From: Candidatus Eiseniibacteriota bacterium
Lineage (GTDB): Bacteria; Arandabacterota; Arandabacteria; Arandabacterales; Arandabacteraceae
DNA length: 19,265 nt
Assembly (NCBI GenBank): GCA_030622265.1
Contig: JAUXGG010000004.1
Coordinates: forward strand, 1-19,265
Reading direction: 5' to 3'
Below, in pieces: positions 1-7,460 of the stretch (positions are counted from its first letter, which is position 1; each line of letters begins with the position of its first letter). The position numbers were made by a program, and so were the translations under genes. The notes beneath the pieces were generated by a model. It saw only the letters and a list, made by a program, of their open reading frames with translations, made no database searches and was not told the DNA's origin.

Positions 1-20
1 CCCACCTTTGTGAATTTGGG

Positions 21-70
21 CGGGTCCTGGCGGGTCCTGGTTGGTCCTGGCGGGTCCTGGTTGGTCCTGG
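21..70. repeat. Tandem decamer repeat, five units
   Basis: Five contiguous 10-bp units ending in GGTCCTGG, in the order C-C-T-C-T, where C units begin CG and T units begin TT. The array ends six bases before the lpxH stop codon, so it lies just downstream of that gene. The 10-bp period is about one helical turn. The preceding bases (7-16, TTTGTGAATT) recur exactly in the palindrome near 4521, so this may be the edge of a larger intergenic repeat element cut by the window start. Function unknown. Confidence 0.85.
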
Positions 71-75
71 TGCCG

Positions 76-813
76 CTATGCCTTCTCGGGCCACTTGTTC
101 AAGGTGAGTTCGCCGTCGGAGAAAAGCCCATAGGTGAAGCAGTCGATCCAGTCCCCGATCACAAGGCATGAGGTATCGCCCACATTGAAGAGCCTGGGCT
201 TGTGGAGATGGCCCAGTACAACATAGTCAAAGCCCTTCTCCGCCCTGTCCCGCACGAAGCCCTCCAGATCCGGATGGTTATTGTTCCGGGAGCTCCTGCG
301 CCGGCTCATCCTGGAAAAAAGCCGGGCCAGGCCGATCCCCACATCGGGATGGAGCATCCGGAAGGCGGCAGTGGTGATGGGGCTGTGGAGTATCCCTTTC
401 AACACCCGGTAGCCTAAGTCCCCGGTGGTGGCGATGCCGTCCCCGTGGGATATGAAGAACCTCTTTCCATCTATAGTGGTGTCCACGAGGTCGCTGCAGG
501 TGGCTAGTCCCACGTCCTTGCGGAGGAAATCGCCCAGCCAGTAGTCATGATTGCCGGCAATATAGGTCACCCTGCACCCATTCTCCACCATGGTCTTGAA
601 CCGGGCCAGGAGAGCGAAGGGCTCACGGGGCACCACGGAGCGGTATTCGAACCAGAAATCCAGCAAATCCCCCACTATGTATAGGTGGGCCTGCCTGGAT
701 TCCACGTGGTCGAGGAAGTCCATCAGCATGGGAATCGAGGTTTTCTCTATGTCCGGGTAGGCCCCAAGATGAAGGTCTGACAGGAAATACGCCGGTCCGA
801 CGTCTTTTTTCAC
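76..813 (-). CDS. lpxH: UDP-2,3-diacylglucosamine diphosphatase-like metallophosphoesterase (LpxH family)
   Basis: A 245-aa calcineurin-like metallophosphoesterase. LpxH cleaves UDP-2,3-diacylglucosamine to lipid X and UMP at the inner face of the cytoplasmic membrane in lipid A synthesis. Visible metal-binding blocks are SDLHLG (D13, H15), GDLLDFW (D49), GNHDYWLG (N88, H89, D90), SHGDG (H123) and GHLHKP (H202, H204). Order and length (E. coli LpxH is about 240 aa) fit the family. The GNHD block rather than GNRD resembles the LpxH2-like branch, so exact substrate is less certain than fold. An arginine-rich stretch (R168-R176) could contact membrane. The start is GTG at 813-811; an in-frame TGA lies nine codons upstream, and CTG is the only near alternative. 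It is transcribed away from htrA from its own promoter. No other lipid A gene is in view. Confidence 0.8.
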   Translation of the reverse strand: MKKDVGPAYFLSDLHLGAYPDIEKTSIPMLMDFLDHVESRQAHLYIVGDLLDFWFEYRSVVPREPFALLARFKTMVENGCRVTYIAGNHDYWLGDFLRKDVGLATCSDLVDTTIDGKRFFISHGDGIATTGDLGYRVLKGILHSPITTAAFRMLHPDVGIGLARLFSRMSRRRSSRNNNHPDLEGFVRDRAEKGFDYVVLGHLHKPRLFNVGDTSCLVIGDWIDCFTYGLFSDGELTLNKWPEKA

Positions 814-861
814 TTCCAGTGCAACCCCCCGCCTGGGTCATGCGTCCAATTGAGTGAACCC

Positions 862-890
862 AATATACCAGAATCCGAAATCCAAAGCAA
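862..890 (-). promoter_or_regulatory. Sigma-70-type promoter for lpxH
   Basis: On the minus strand, TTGCTT (890-885) is followed after exactly 17 bp by TATATT (867-862). A TGG just before the -10 box gives an extended -10. Transcription would begin near 855, about 40 bases before the GTG start. Pattern match only; no experimental support. Confidence 0.65.
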
Positions 891-898
891 GAAAAGTG

Positions 899-927
899 TT
901 GACAGTATAAGGAACCTTGGGTAGAAT
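899..927 (+). promoter_or_regulatory. Sigma-70-type promoter for htrA
   Basis: A perfect TTGACA (899-904) is followed after 17 bp by TAGAAT (922-927). The start of transcription would be near 934, leaving a leader of about 120 bases before htrA. Its -35 box lies 8 bp from the -35 box of the divergent lpxH promoter, so both promoters fit in 66 bp and could share a regulator. Confidence 0.75.
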
Positions 928-1053
928 GCGACCTGATCCTGTGAGGTGGAGGGGGGAGTGTCCCTCGAATACACCGTCGTTTCTGGGATTCGTCATCTAC
1001 CGGCGGTGGAACTTTTCTGTAGGATCCAAGTTTAATCTTAAGGAAGACAGGGT

Positions 1054-2577
1054 ATGTTTACACCGATCAGGAAATGGGAGGGGACTACCTTGAAGTTAAG
1101 GGTTTCAACAATGGCAGCGGTGGCAGTGGGCCTGGTGTTCCTGCTCGGCTGCGAGTGGGCCGGGACGCGTGCGGAGGACGGATCCCAGACCGCCCAAGCG
1201 CCCGTGATGGTTGCAGAGAGTGTTGCTCCGGTCAAGGGCCGGATCGAGGCCAGTCCCTTCGTCGAAGTTGCCGAGAACGTGATGCCGGCGGTTGTAAGCA
1301 TAGATACCAAGAGGACGGTGGACCCGGGTTCGCAATTTGAGATGGATGAGCCCTTCGGACGGCTCTTCAGGGATCTCATGCCCGACTTTCAGCGGCGCCA
1401 GTACGAGGTGCCCGGATTCGCTTCGGGCTTCATCTTCGACCGCGAAGGTTATGTGGTGACCAACAATCACGTGGTCCAGGATGCGGAGGAAATAACGGTA
1501 AGATTGCTCGATGAGACCGAGTACGAGGCCTCGGTGGTCGGGGCCGATCCCAATACGGACATCGCGATCTTGAAGATCGAGGACGACGGGAATCTTCCCT
1601 TTGTCAGACTCGGCGATTCGGATGGGATACGCATCGGGGATTGGGCGATCGCCATCGGCAATCCCTTCGGCAGGCTCGAGGGTACGGTAACAGTAGGTGT
1701 CATAAGCGCCAAGGGGCGGTCGGCCTTGAGCATAGTTGGCGGCACGCCGGCGCTACAGGACTTCATACAGACGGATGCATCGATCAACTTTGGAAACTCG
1801 GGCGGCCCGCTGGTTAATATCGACGGCGAGGCCATCGGAATGAATACGGCGATTAACCCCCTGGGGCAAGGAATCGGGTTTGCGATCCCCATTAACATGG
1901 TTAAGCATGTTGCCGGCGAGATTATCGAGCACGGCAAGGTGTCTTGGGGATATCTTGGTATCCTGCCTCAGGAGATTGATAAAGACATGGCGGCGGCCTT
2001 GGGCGTCGAGGCCAAGACCGGAATTCTGGTGGGCTCGGTCGTCGAGGACTCCCCCGCGGATAATGCCGGAATGGAGACCGGCGACATCATCATTGAATTC
2101 GACGGCGGGGAGGTTAGCGGAGACGTCGATCAGTTCAGGCTGATGGTGGCCAATGCGGGGACCGGCAGAGACGTTGGGGTGGCGGTCGTCAGGGATGGAG
2201 ACCGCAAGGATCTCAAGGTCAAGCTGGGTGAGCGCCCTACCCAGATCGCCCGGGCGGGTACGCCTCGCCAGAGCCAGCAGGAGTGGTTGGGCTTGAGGGT
2301 GGATGACATTACGGGCCGAGAGGGCGGAAGATTCGTGCCGTCTGACCTGGAAGCGGGTGTGGTGATAACGGGTGTTGAGGAGGGCAGCCCCGCTGAGGAT
2401 GCTGGCCTCAGGGCTGGTGACTTAATCGAGGAGGTGAACGGGGAGGACATAGAGAGCCTCAGCGATTTCACGGAAGTAAAGGATAACTTTGAGGAGGGGG
2501 ATGACAAACCGGTGCTCTTCCTTGTGAGGAGGGAAGGGACTACCCGGTATGTCGCGGTGAAGCCCGGGAACGACTAG
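1054..2577 (+). CDS. degP: DegP/HtrA-type periplasmic serine protease with two PDZ domains
   Basis: An S1C-family protease and chaperone for misfolded envelope proteins. From ATG 1054 it is 507 aa. A hydrophobic signal ends in a lipobox-like LLGC (C33), so it may be a lipoprotein. The trypsin-like domain has the catalytic triad H139 (TNNHVV), D169 (NTDIAIL) and S249 (GNSGGP). Two PDZ domains follow at about 295-385 and 405-500, the usual DegP/DegQ layout and length. The start is uncertain. ATG 1054 has an AAGGA 9 bases upstream. TTG 1090 has a much stronger GGGAGGGG at a spacing of six and gives a more typical signal peptide (MKLRVSTMAAVAV). A strong promoter lies upstream; rpoD begins 30 bases after the stop and may be cotranscribed. 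Assignment to HtrA is firm; degP versus degQ/degS is not resolved. Confidence 0.95.
   Translation: MFTPIRKWEGTTLKLRVSTMAAVAVGLVFLLGCEWAGTRAEDGSQTAQAPVMVAESVAPVKGRIEASPFVEVAENVMPAVVSIDTKRTVDPGSQFEMDEPFGRLFRDLMPDFQRRQYEVPGFASGFIFDREGYVVTNNHVVQDAEEITVRLLDETEYEASVVGADPNTDIAILKIEDDGNLPFVRLGDSDGIRIGDWAIAIGNPFGRLEGTVTVGVISAKGRSALSIVGGTPALQDFIQTDASINFGNSGGPLVNIDGEAIGMNTAINPLGQGIGFAIPINMVKHVAGEIIEHGKVSWGYLGILPQEIDKDMAAALGVEAKTGILVGSVVEDSPADNAGMETGDIIIEFDGGEVSGDVDQFRLMVANAGTGRDVGVAVVRDGDRKDLKVKLGERPTQIARAGTPRQSQQEWLGLRVDDITGREGGRFVPSDLEAGVVITGVEEGSPAEDAGLRAGDLIEEVNGEDIESLSDFTEVKDNFEEGDDKPVLFLVRREGTTRYVAVKPGND
1076..1083 (+). promoter_or_regulatory. Strong ribosome-binding site inside the annotated htrA 5' end
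   Basis: GGGAGGGG sits six bases before an in-frame TTG at 1090. It supports translation starting at TTG 1090 rather than ATG 1054, which would remove twelve residues ahead of the signal peptide. Confidence 0.55.
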
Positions 2578-2607
2578 CAGTGTCCGGATTCCCGGCGAGG
2601 ATGTGGG

Positions 2608-3471
2608 GTGAGGATGATGATAGGAAGCGAGAGAGGGTTCGTGGAAGAAGAAAAATCACTCGCGCTGTATCTCAGGGAGATAAGCGACGAGCCGCTTTTG
2701 AAGCCGGAGCAGGAAGCCGACCTGGCCAGGCGCATCAGGGACGGGCAGCATGAAGCGCTGGAGCACCTGGTAAAGGCCAATCTCCGGTTTGTAGTGAGCG
2801 TGGCGCGCCAGTACAGAAACAGAGGACTGAGCCTGAGCGATCTGATCAGCGAAGGGAATGCCGGCCTTGTGAGGGCCGCCAAGACCTTCGATGAGAAGAA
2901 GGGTTGCAAGTTCATATCGTATGCAATCTGGTGGATCAGGCAGCGTATACTGCAGGCAATCGCCGAGCAGTCGAGAATCGTGAGGCTCCCCTTGAATCGT
3001 GCGGGGACCCTGAGCCGGATCGGCAAGACCTCAGGTGAGCTGGGCCATGAACTTGGCCGGGAGCCCACCGCGTGGGAGATTGCCAAACACCTTGACCTGA
3101 CTGAGAAAGAGGTAACGGACACCCTCAAGGTCTCCATACCTCATCTCTCGATCGATGCCCCGACCTCGGATGACGACGACGGATCGCTCCGGGAGGTTAT
3201 CCCGGATAAGGATGCTCCTTCGCCGGACCGGGACGTTATCTCCAGGTCGCTCCAGGAAGACGTGGCCGAGGCCCTCGAGTCCTTGAACGACCGTGAGGCC
3301 AAGATCCTGACGCTGTATTTCGGGATCGGGCGTGAGGAAGCCCTTACGCTGGAGGAAATCGGCCGGATCTTAGGGCTCACCAGAGAGCGGGTCAGGCAGA
3401 TCAAGGAAAAGGCTATCAAGAAGCTCAGGCATGCTTCGCGGAGCTCATACTTACAGGCCTATCTTAACTGA
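2608..3471 (+). CDS. rpoD: RNA polymerase sigma factor, RpoD/SigA family, short form
   Basis: A 287-aa sigma-70 factor that directs RNA polymerase to promoters. Region 1.2 is at about residues 15-45 (LALYLREI). Region 2 is at about 50-125, with NLRFVVSVARQY, LSLSDLISEGNAGL and the -10-reading helix FISYAIWWIRQ. Region 3 spans about 125-200, with an acidic DDDDG stretch. Region 4 is at about 222-275, with LTLEEIGRILGLTRERVRQIKEKAIKKLRH, here split as LTLEEIGRILGL and TRERVRQIKEKA. There is no region 1.1, so it is much shorter than E. coli RpoD and resembles primary sigma factors of Bacteroidetes/Chlorobi-type lineages. A group 2 (RpoS-like) role cannot be excluded without the rest of the genome. 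Start options are GTG 2608 or ATG 2614/2617; the purine-rich GGGGTGAGG does not decide between them. It lies 30 bases behind htrA, in the same direction. Confidence 0.9.
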   Translation: MRMMIGSERGFVEEEKSLALYLREISDEPLLKPEQEADLARRIRDGQHEALEHLVKANLRFVVSVARQYRNRGLSLSDLISEGNAGLVRAAKTFDEKKGCKFISYAIWWIRQRILQAIAEQSRIVRLPLNRAGTLSRIGKTSGELGHELGREPTAWEIAKHLDLTEKEVTDTLKVSIPHLSIDAPTSDDDDGSLREVIPDKDAPSPDRDVISRSLQEDVAEALESLNDREAKILTLYFGIGREEALTLEEIGRILGLTRERVRQIKEKAIKKLRHASRSSYLQAYLN

Positions 3472-3484
3472 TTCGGGATTTTTC

Positions 3485-3513
3485 TTGACAGGGAGTGCCG
3501 GGTCTGTTAGTTT
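3485..3513 (+). promoter_or_regulatory. Probable sigma-70 promoter for the M23 peptidase gene
   Basis: A perfect TTGACA (3485-3490) is followed after 17 bp by TAGTTT (3508-3513), a weak -10. It lies between the rpoD stop and the GTG start at 3555, with a leader of about 35 bases. Confidence 0.5.
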
Positions 3514-3554
3514 CCCACGCTGTATAGATGGGATACGTGTGCTAGGGGCGCAGT

Positions 3555-4475
3555 GTGGCATCGGAGAAGATTACCCTTATCGTTATGCATTCACCTAAAT
3601 CTGCACCTAAAAGTATATCCATAAGCAGGCGGCTCGTCATCGGGCTGCTCTGCGTGGCCGCAGGCCTTATCTGCGTGTCCATCGTGCTGGGCCTGAGGAG
3701 CTATACCGGGGTGGTCAAGACCGCCCGGCTGGGCCAGCTCGAGAAGGAGAACGAGGCCTTAAGGACCGAGATCACCCAGCTCAGCGGCAAGGTGGCCCAG
3801 TGCGAGCAGGAGATGTCCAAGCATGCCGATTTTGAAGAGCGGATGCGGATCCTGGCGGACCTCGAGCCCATGGATGAGGATGTCTGGAAGGTGGGTATCG
3901 GTGGCCCCGCGCTCGGAGGGCCCGACAGGCTGAGCCGGCCCGTTTCAGGCACTCTTACCTCCATGAATGAGGATGTTGACCGGCTCTTAAGGCAGATCAG
4001 GCTCCAGCGGGACTCTTTCGACGAGATCCTCGGCCGGCTCAAGGAGCGCTCGGAGGAGCTCAAGTATGTGCCCTCGATCCGGCCTGTGGACGTGGGTTTC
4101 ATAAGCAGCTATTTCGGCAAGCGGAAGGACCCATTCACGGGTAGATACGCCCAGCATGAGGGCCTGGACTTCTCAGCCCGCCGCGGCTCCAACATCTACG
4201 CGACGGCCAATGGAACCGTAGTCAGCGCCAAGTATGAGCGGGGCTATGGCTACACCGTCAAGATTGACCACGGCAATGGGATCATGACCAAGTACGCCCA
4301 TAACGATAAAATGCTGGTCAAGAAGGGTAATACGGTGGAACGCGGCCAGGTGATTGCCCACCTCGGCAACTCGGGGCGTTCGACCGCGCCCCATCTCCAC
4401 TATGAAGTCCAGGTTAACGGCGTACCCCAGAATCCGCTTAAGTATATACTTCCCTCCGACAAGGTCGTCGACTAG
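3555..4475 (+). CDS. Membrane-anchored M23 (LytM-type) murein metallopeptidase
   Basis: A 306-aa protein. It has a short cytoplasmic N-terminus, one membrane helix at about residues 25-46 (RLVIGLLCVAAGLICVSIVLG), a coiled coil at about 57-95, a second helical stretch at about 135-170, and a C-terminal LytM domain from about 180. Zinc ligands are visible: H201 and D205 (QHEGLD), then H280-x-H282 (APHLHYEV); KYAH supplies the other conserved His. All catalytic positions are intact, so it probably cleaves cross-links in periplasmic peptidoglycan rather than being an EnvC/NlpD-type inactive activator. The layout (helix, coiled coil, LytM) resembles MepM/EnvC-like proteins and those found with bactofilins, but no bactofilin gene is here. 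GTG 3555 was chosen for AGGGG at a spacing of six (3544-3548). It is the only gene between its promoter and the palindrome at 4491. Confidence 0.92.
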   Translation: MASEKITLIVMHSPKSAPKSISISRRLVIGLLCVAAGLICVSIVLGLRSYTGVVKTARLGQLEKENEALRTEITQLSGKVAQCEQEMSKHADFEERMRILADLEPMDEDVWKVGIGGPALGGPDRLSRPVSGTLTSMNEDVDRLLRQIRLQRDSFDEILGRLKERSEELKYVPSIRPVDVGFISSYFGKRKDPFTGRYAQHEGLDFSARRGSNIYATANGTVVSAKYERGYGYTVKIDHGNGIMTKYAHNDKMLVKKGNTVERGQVIAHLGNSGRSTAPHLHYEVQVNGVPQNPLKYILPSDKVVD

Positions 4476-4490
4476 CACCTCCGCACCAAC

Positions 4491-4566
4491 CAAATTCACC
4501 ACCCTGGGGTCAGGTACCGATTTGTGAATTCACAAATCGGTACCTGACCCCAACTTGTTGAATTTG
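4491..4566. repeat. Nested palindrome, REP-like: 46-bp perfect inverted repeat with flanking arms
   Basis: Positions 4506-4551 form a perfect 46-bp palindrome: arm GGGGTCAGGTACCG onward, centre GAATTC at 4526-4531. Outside it are symmetric 7-base unpaired stretches, then a second 8-bp pair, CAAATTCA (4491-4498) with TGAATTTG (4559-4566). The outer arm touches the argS ribosome-binding site (TGAGGT, 4565-4570). The GGGGTCAGG/CCTGACCCC ends are like REP elements mobilised by Y1 (RAYT) transposases in many genomes; that parallel is from memory and inference. It may also terminate the peptidase transcript, although no T-run follows. Confidence 0.9.
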
Positions 4567-4577
4567 AGGTTCTGCTG

Positions 4578-6449
4578 ATGTACAATGCTCCCACTATGAA
4601 GGGTTATGCGCTTGAGAAGATAAGGGATGAGGCCCGGGGCATTGTGGTTGCCATTCTGGGTCAAGAGGCGGCGGAGCACATCCGGGTGGAGTTTCCGCCT
4701 CCGGGTATCGGGGCGGATCTGGCTATTCCTCTTTTTCCGCTTGCGAAGGTCTTAAGGCGGAATCCCAATGAGATGGCATCCGAGGTCGCAGAGAAGGTCG
4801 ACCCGTCCGGGTCCTATTTTGATCAGATCTCAGCCGCCAAGGGCTTCGTCAACTTCCACTTCGACTGGACTCAGTGCAATAAGCTCTTCTTCGAGGATTT
4901 CCTGGCGTCCGGGGACGCCTATGGCAGCGCCGAGATTGGCAGCGGCAAGACCGTCGTCATAGACTACTCGGCGCCCAATATAGCCAAGCCCTTCTCGGTG
5001 GGGCATTTGCGCTCCACCGTGATAGGCCAGGCTCTCTATAATATCCTCATCTTCCTGGGTTACACCGTGATCGGGGACAATCATATCGGTGACTGGGGTA
5101 CCCAGTTCGGGAAGATCCTTGCGGCCTATGATCGCTGGGGGGATGAAAAGGCGCTGGAGGAGTCGCCCACGAGGGCGCTGCTCGATCTCTATGTGAGATT
5201 CCACGAGGAGGCGGTGGCTGATCCATCGCTCGAGGTGGCTGCCCGGGAGTGGTTCGCGAAGCTCGAGGCCGGGGATGACAAAGCGACCCAGCTATGGAGT
5301 CGGTTCCGCGAGCTCAGCCTGCGTGAGTTCGAGCGCATCTATGATCTCTTAGGGGTCAGTTTCGATCACACCCTGGGAGAGAGCTTCTATAATGAGAGAC
5401 TTAAGGACATCGTTCAGCGGGCGCTGGACTCGGGCGTTGCCGAATGGAGCACCGTGCCCGATAAGGATGCGAGCCGTTCCGGGGAGAAGGATGCTGCCGG
5501 CAAGGGTGGTACTTCTGAAGAGAAGGGGAACGTTGACGCCTCCGGCGGCAGGGATAGCACCGAGACCGGAGTGGGTGACGATGAGAAGGTTATTCTCATA
5601 CCGCTGGCCAAGTACGATATCAGCGCGCCCCTGATCTTACAGAAAAGCGATGGCACCAGCCTCTATGCAACGCGCGAGCTGGCGACCCTCGAGCACAGGG
5701 TCGCGGAATGGAAGCCCCACGAGGTGCTCTACGTGGTGGGTGCCGAGCAGAGCCTTTATTTTACCCAGTTCTTCAAGGCTATCGAGCTCCTGGGCATCAA
5801 GGTAAAGTGCGTGCATGTCCCCTTCGGGATGATAAGGCTGCCCGAGGGCAGGATGAGCACACGGAAGGGCCGCGTGATCTTCCTCGAGGACTTGCTCGCG
5901 GAAGCGATCGAGCGGGCGGGGGAAATCGTCAAGGACCGGGATCTTTCTGATGAAGAAAAGCAGGAGATCGCCAGGCTGGTGGGCGTGGCGGCTGTTAAGT
6001 ACGCCGACTTATCCCAGGACCGGACCAAGGACATCGTATTCGACTGGAAGAAGATGATGGCCCTCGAGGGTAATAGCGGCCCCTATCTTCAGTATGCATA
6101 CACTCGTGCCGCATCCATAATGAGGAAATCCGGTGAGGATGACGTTGGCGAGCTGGAGAATCTCGACCCCTCGGCGCTTACCGAAGAGGAAGAGACGGCG
6201 CTTCTCCGCGAGATCGCCCGCTTCCCGGAGGTGATCAAGCAGGCCGCCGGCGATTATAAGCCCAACTATATAGCCAACTATCTCTTCTCCTTGAGCCAGG
6301 TCTTCAACCGTTTCTATGTAAACTGCGCAGTCTTGAAGGCCGAGACCCCGGTGCTTAAGGACAGCAGGCTGGCCCTGGTCGCCATGACCGCCTACGTGCT
6401 TCGAAAGGGCCTCAGTCTCCTGGGCATCGATTGTCCCGAGAAGATGTAG
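4578..6449 (+). CDS. argS: Arginyl-tRNA synthetase
   Basis: A 623-aa class I synthetase that charges tRNA-Arg with arginine. It has the N-terminal additional domain (about 1-115), the HIGH-type motif as VGHL (H143) after SAPNIAKPFS, the ALATREL-type region (SLYATREL), a KMSKS-type motif MSTRKG (426-431), and a C-terminal anticodon-binding DALR domain that starts near YLQYAYTRA and ends LGIDCPEKM. Between W290 and K337 it has a stretch of about 45 residues rich in D, S, G, K and E that is not expected in ArgS; it interrupts the catalytic domain before the KSDGTSLYAT block and explains the length, since the usual size is about 550-590 aa. The reading frame stays open throughout, so this is an insertion and not an error visible here. 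ATG 4578 is preceded by TGAGGT at seven bases; ATG 4596 is a less supported alternative. Confidence 0.96.
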   Translation: MYNAPTMKGYALEKIRDEARGIVVAILGQEAAEHIRVEFPPPGIGADLAIPLFPLAKVLRRNPNEMASEVAEKVDPSGSYFDQISAAKGFVNFHFDWTQCNKLFFEDFLASGDAYGSAEIGSGKTVVIDYSAPNIAKPFSVGHLRSTVIGQALYNILIFLGYTVIGDNHIGDWGTQFGKILAAYDRWGDEKALEESPTRALLDLYVRFHEEAVADPSLEVAAREWFAKLEAGDDKATQLWSRFRELSLREFERIYDLLGVSFDHTLGESFYNERLKDIVQRALDSGVAEWSTVPDKDASRSGEKDAAGKGGTSEEKGNVDASGGRDSTETGVGDDEKVILIPLAKYDISAPLILQKSDGTSLYATRELATLEHRVAEWKPHEVLYVVGAEQSLYFTQFFKAIELLGIKVKCVHVPFGMIRLPEGRMSTRKGRVIFLEDLLAEAIERAGEIVKDRDLSDEEKQEIARLVGVAAVKYADLSQDRTKDIVFDWKKMMALEGNSGPYLQYAYTRAASIMRKSGEDDVGELENLDPSALTEEEETALLREIARFPEVIKQAAGDYKPNYIANYLFSLSQVFNRFYVNCAVLKAETPVLKDSRLALVAMTAYVLRKGLSLLGIDCPEKM

Positions 6450-6454
6450 ATTCC

Positions 6455-7366
6455 ATGGCCGGCAAGCACTACCCAAGCTACCGAAGACTTTTCGCCGCCG
6501 GCAAGCTCGATGAGCGCATCCAGGCTTCCCGGGAAGCGGCTCGTATCTGTACCATTTGCCCTCGCAAGTGCGGTGTGGACCGTCTGGCGGGTGATGTGGG
6601 CTTCTGCCGGGAAGGCCGGTATGCGAGGGTCTCGAGCGCAGGGCCTCACTTCGGGGAGGAAAGCCCGCTGGTCGGGCATCACGGATCGGGCACCATCTTC
6701 TTCTCGGGATGCAGCCTGGGCTGTTGCTTCTGCCAGAACTACGACATAAGTCACCTGGGACATGGCCAGGAGGTGACCGCCGACGAGCTTGCCGAGATAA
6801 TGCTCGGCGTCGAGAAGAGCGGCTGCCACAATATCAACCTGGTTACCCCCACCCACTTCGTGCCCCAGATCCTCGAGGCATTGAAGATCGCGATACCCGG
6901 AGGCTTGAGCGTCCCCCTGGTCTACAATTGCGGGGGTTATGAATCGGTCTATACGCTCAAGCTGCTCGAGGACGTGGTGGATATCTATATGCCCGACTTC
7001 AAGTTCTGGAGTACCGATGACTCCCGCAGGTATCTCGACGCCCCTGATTATCCCGAGGTATGCAGGTCGGCGCTCAGGGAGATGCACCGGCAGGTCGGGG
7101 ACCTCTCGGTTCAGAATGGACTTGCATTGAGGGGCCTCCTTGTGAGACATCTAGTAATGCCAGCTAAAGAGGACCAGACGAAGGCCATAATGGAATTCCT
7201 GGCCCGGGAGCTCTCGGCGGATACCTTCGTCAATGTGATGGAACAGTACCGGCCCTGCTATCATGCCGAGCGCTTCCCCGAGATAGATCGCCGTCTCTCC
7301 GCCGAGGAATTCGCGGAGGCCCTCAAGATAGCGGGGGAGGCGGGCCTGAACCGGGTTTATCACTGA
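6455..7366 (+). CDS. PflX-type radical SAM protein (pyruvate-formate-lyase-activating-like)
   Basis: A 303-aa iron-sulphur protein of the uncharacterised PflX group (COG1313). The radical SAM cluster is C86-x3-C90-x2-C93 (GCSLGCCFCQNYDIS). An extra N-terminal cysteine set, C32, C35, C39 and C51 (CTICPRKCG...GFC), is typical of this group and may hold a second cluster or metal. HFGEE, GSGTIFFSG, VYNCGGYE and MPDFKFW blocks match the family by memory. The true substrate is unknown, and no pyruvate-formate lyase or other glycyl radical enzyme gene is nearby. It starts five bases after the argS stop and is probably cotranscribed. ATG 6455 was chosen; an in-frame TTG at 6431 would overlap argS by 19 bases and add eight residues. 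Confidence 0.88.
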   Translation: MAGKHYPSYRRLFAAGKLDERIQASREAARICTICPRKCGVDRLAGDVGFCREGRYARVSSAGPHFGEESPLVGHHGSGTIFFSGCSLGCCFCQNYDISHLGHGQEVTADELAEIMLGVEKSGCHNINLVTPTHFVPQILEALKIAIPGGLSVPLVYNCGGYESVYTLKLLEDVVDIYMPDFKFWSTDDSRRYLDAPDYPEVCRSALREMHRQVGDLSVQNGLALRGLLVRHLVMPAKEDQTKAIMEFLARELSADTFVNVMEQYRPCYHAERFPEIDRRLSAEEFAEALKIAGEAGLNRVYH

Positions 7367-7460
7367 TCCGATGCGGGGAGGGTTGGCGGGAGCTCCGGCG
7401 AGGGGCGGCATGGAATCTGGGGACCGGCTTGATACAGCCTAAAACATAAGGATATGATCG

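Noticed and set aside
21..70. CRISPR array at the left end
   Set aside because: Contiguous 10-bp units with no spacers; units too short for CRISPR repeats.
4556..4586. TTGTTG...TACAAT promoter-like match at argS
   Set aside because: TACAAT lies inside the argS coding sequence, with 19 bp between the boxes, and would serve only a poorly supported later start.
6392..7150. Minus-strand open frame of 252 codons opposite argS/pflX
   Set aside because: Overlaps the ends of two recognised genes and has no ribosome-binding site or domain signature.
7429..7458. TTGATA-N18-TATGAT promoter-like match before HD-GYP gene 1
   Set aside because: The -10 box ends two bases before the GTG start, so a transcript would begin inside the gene and lose the good AAGGA ribosome-binding site.
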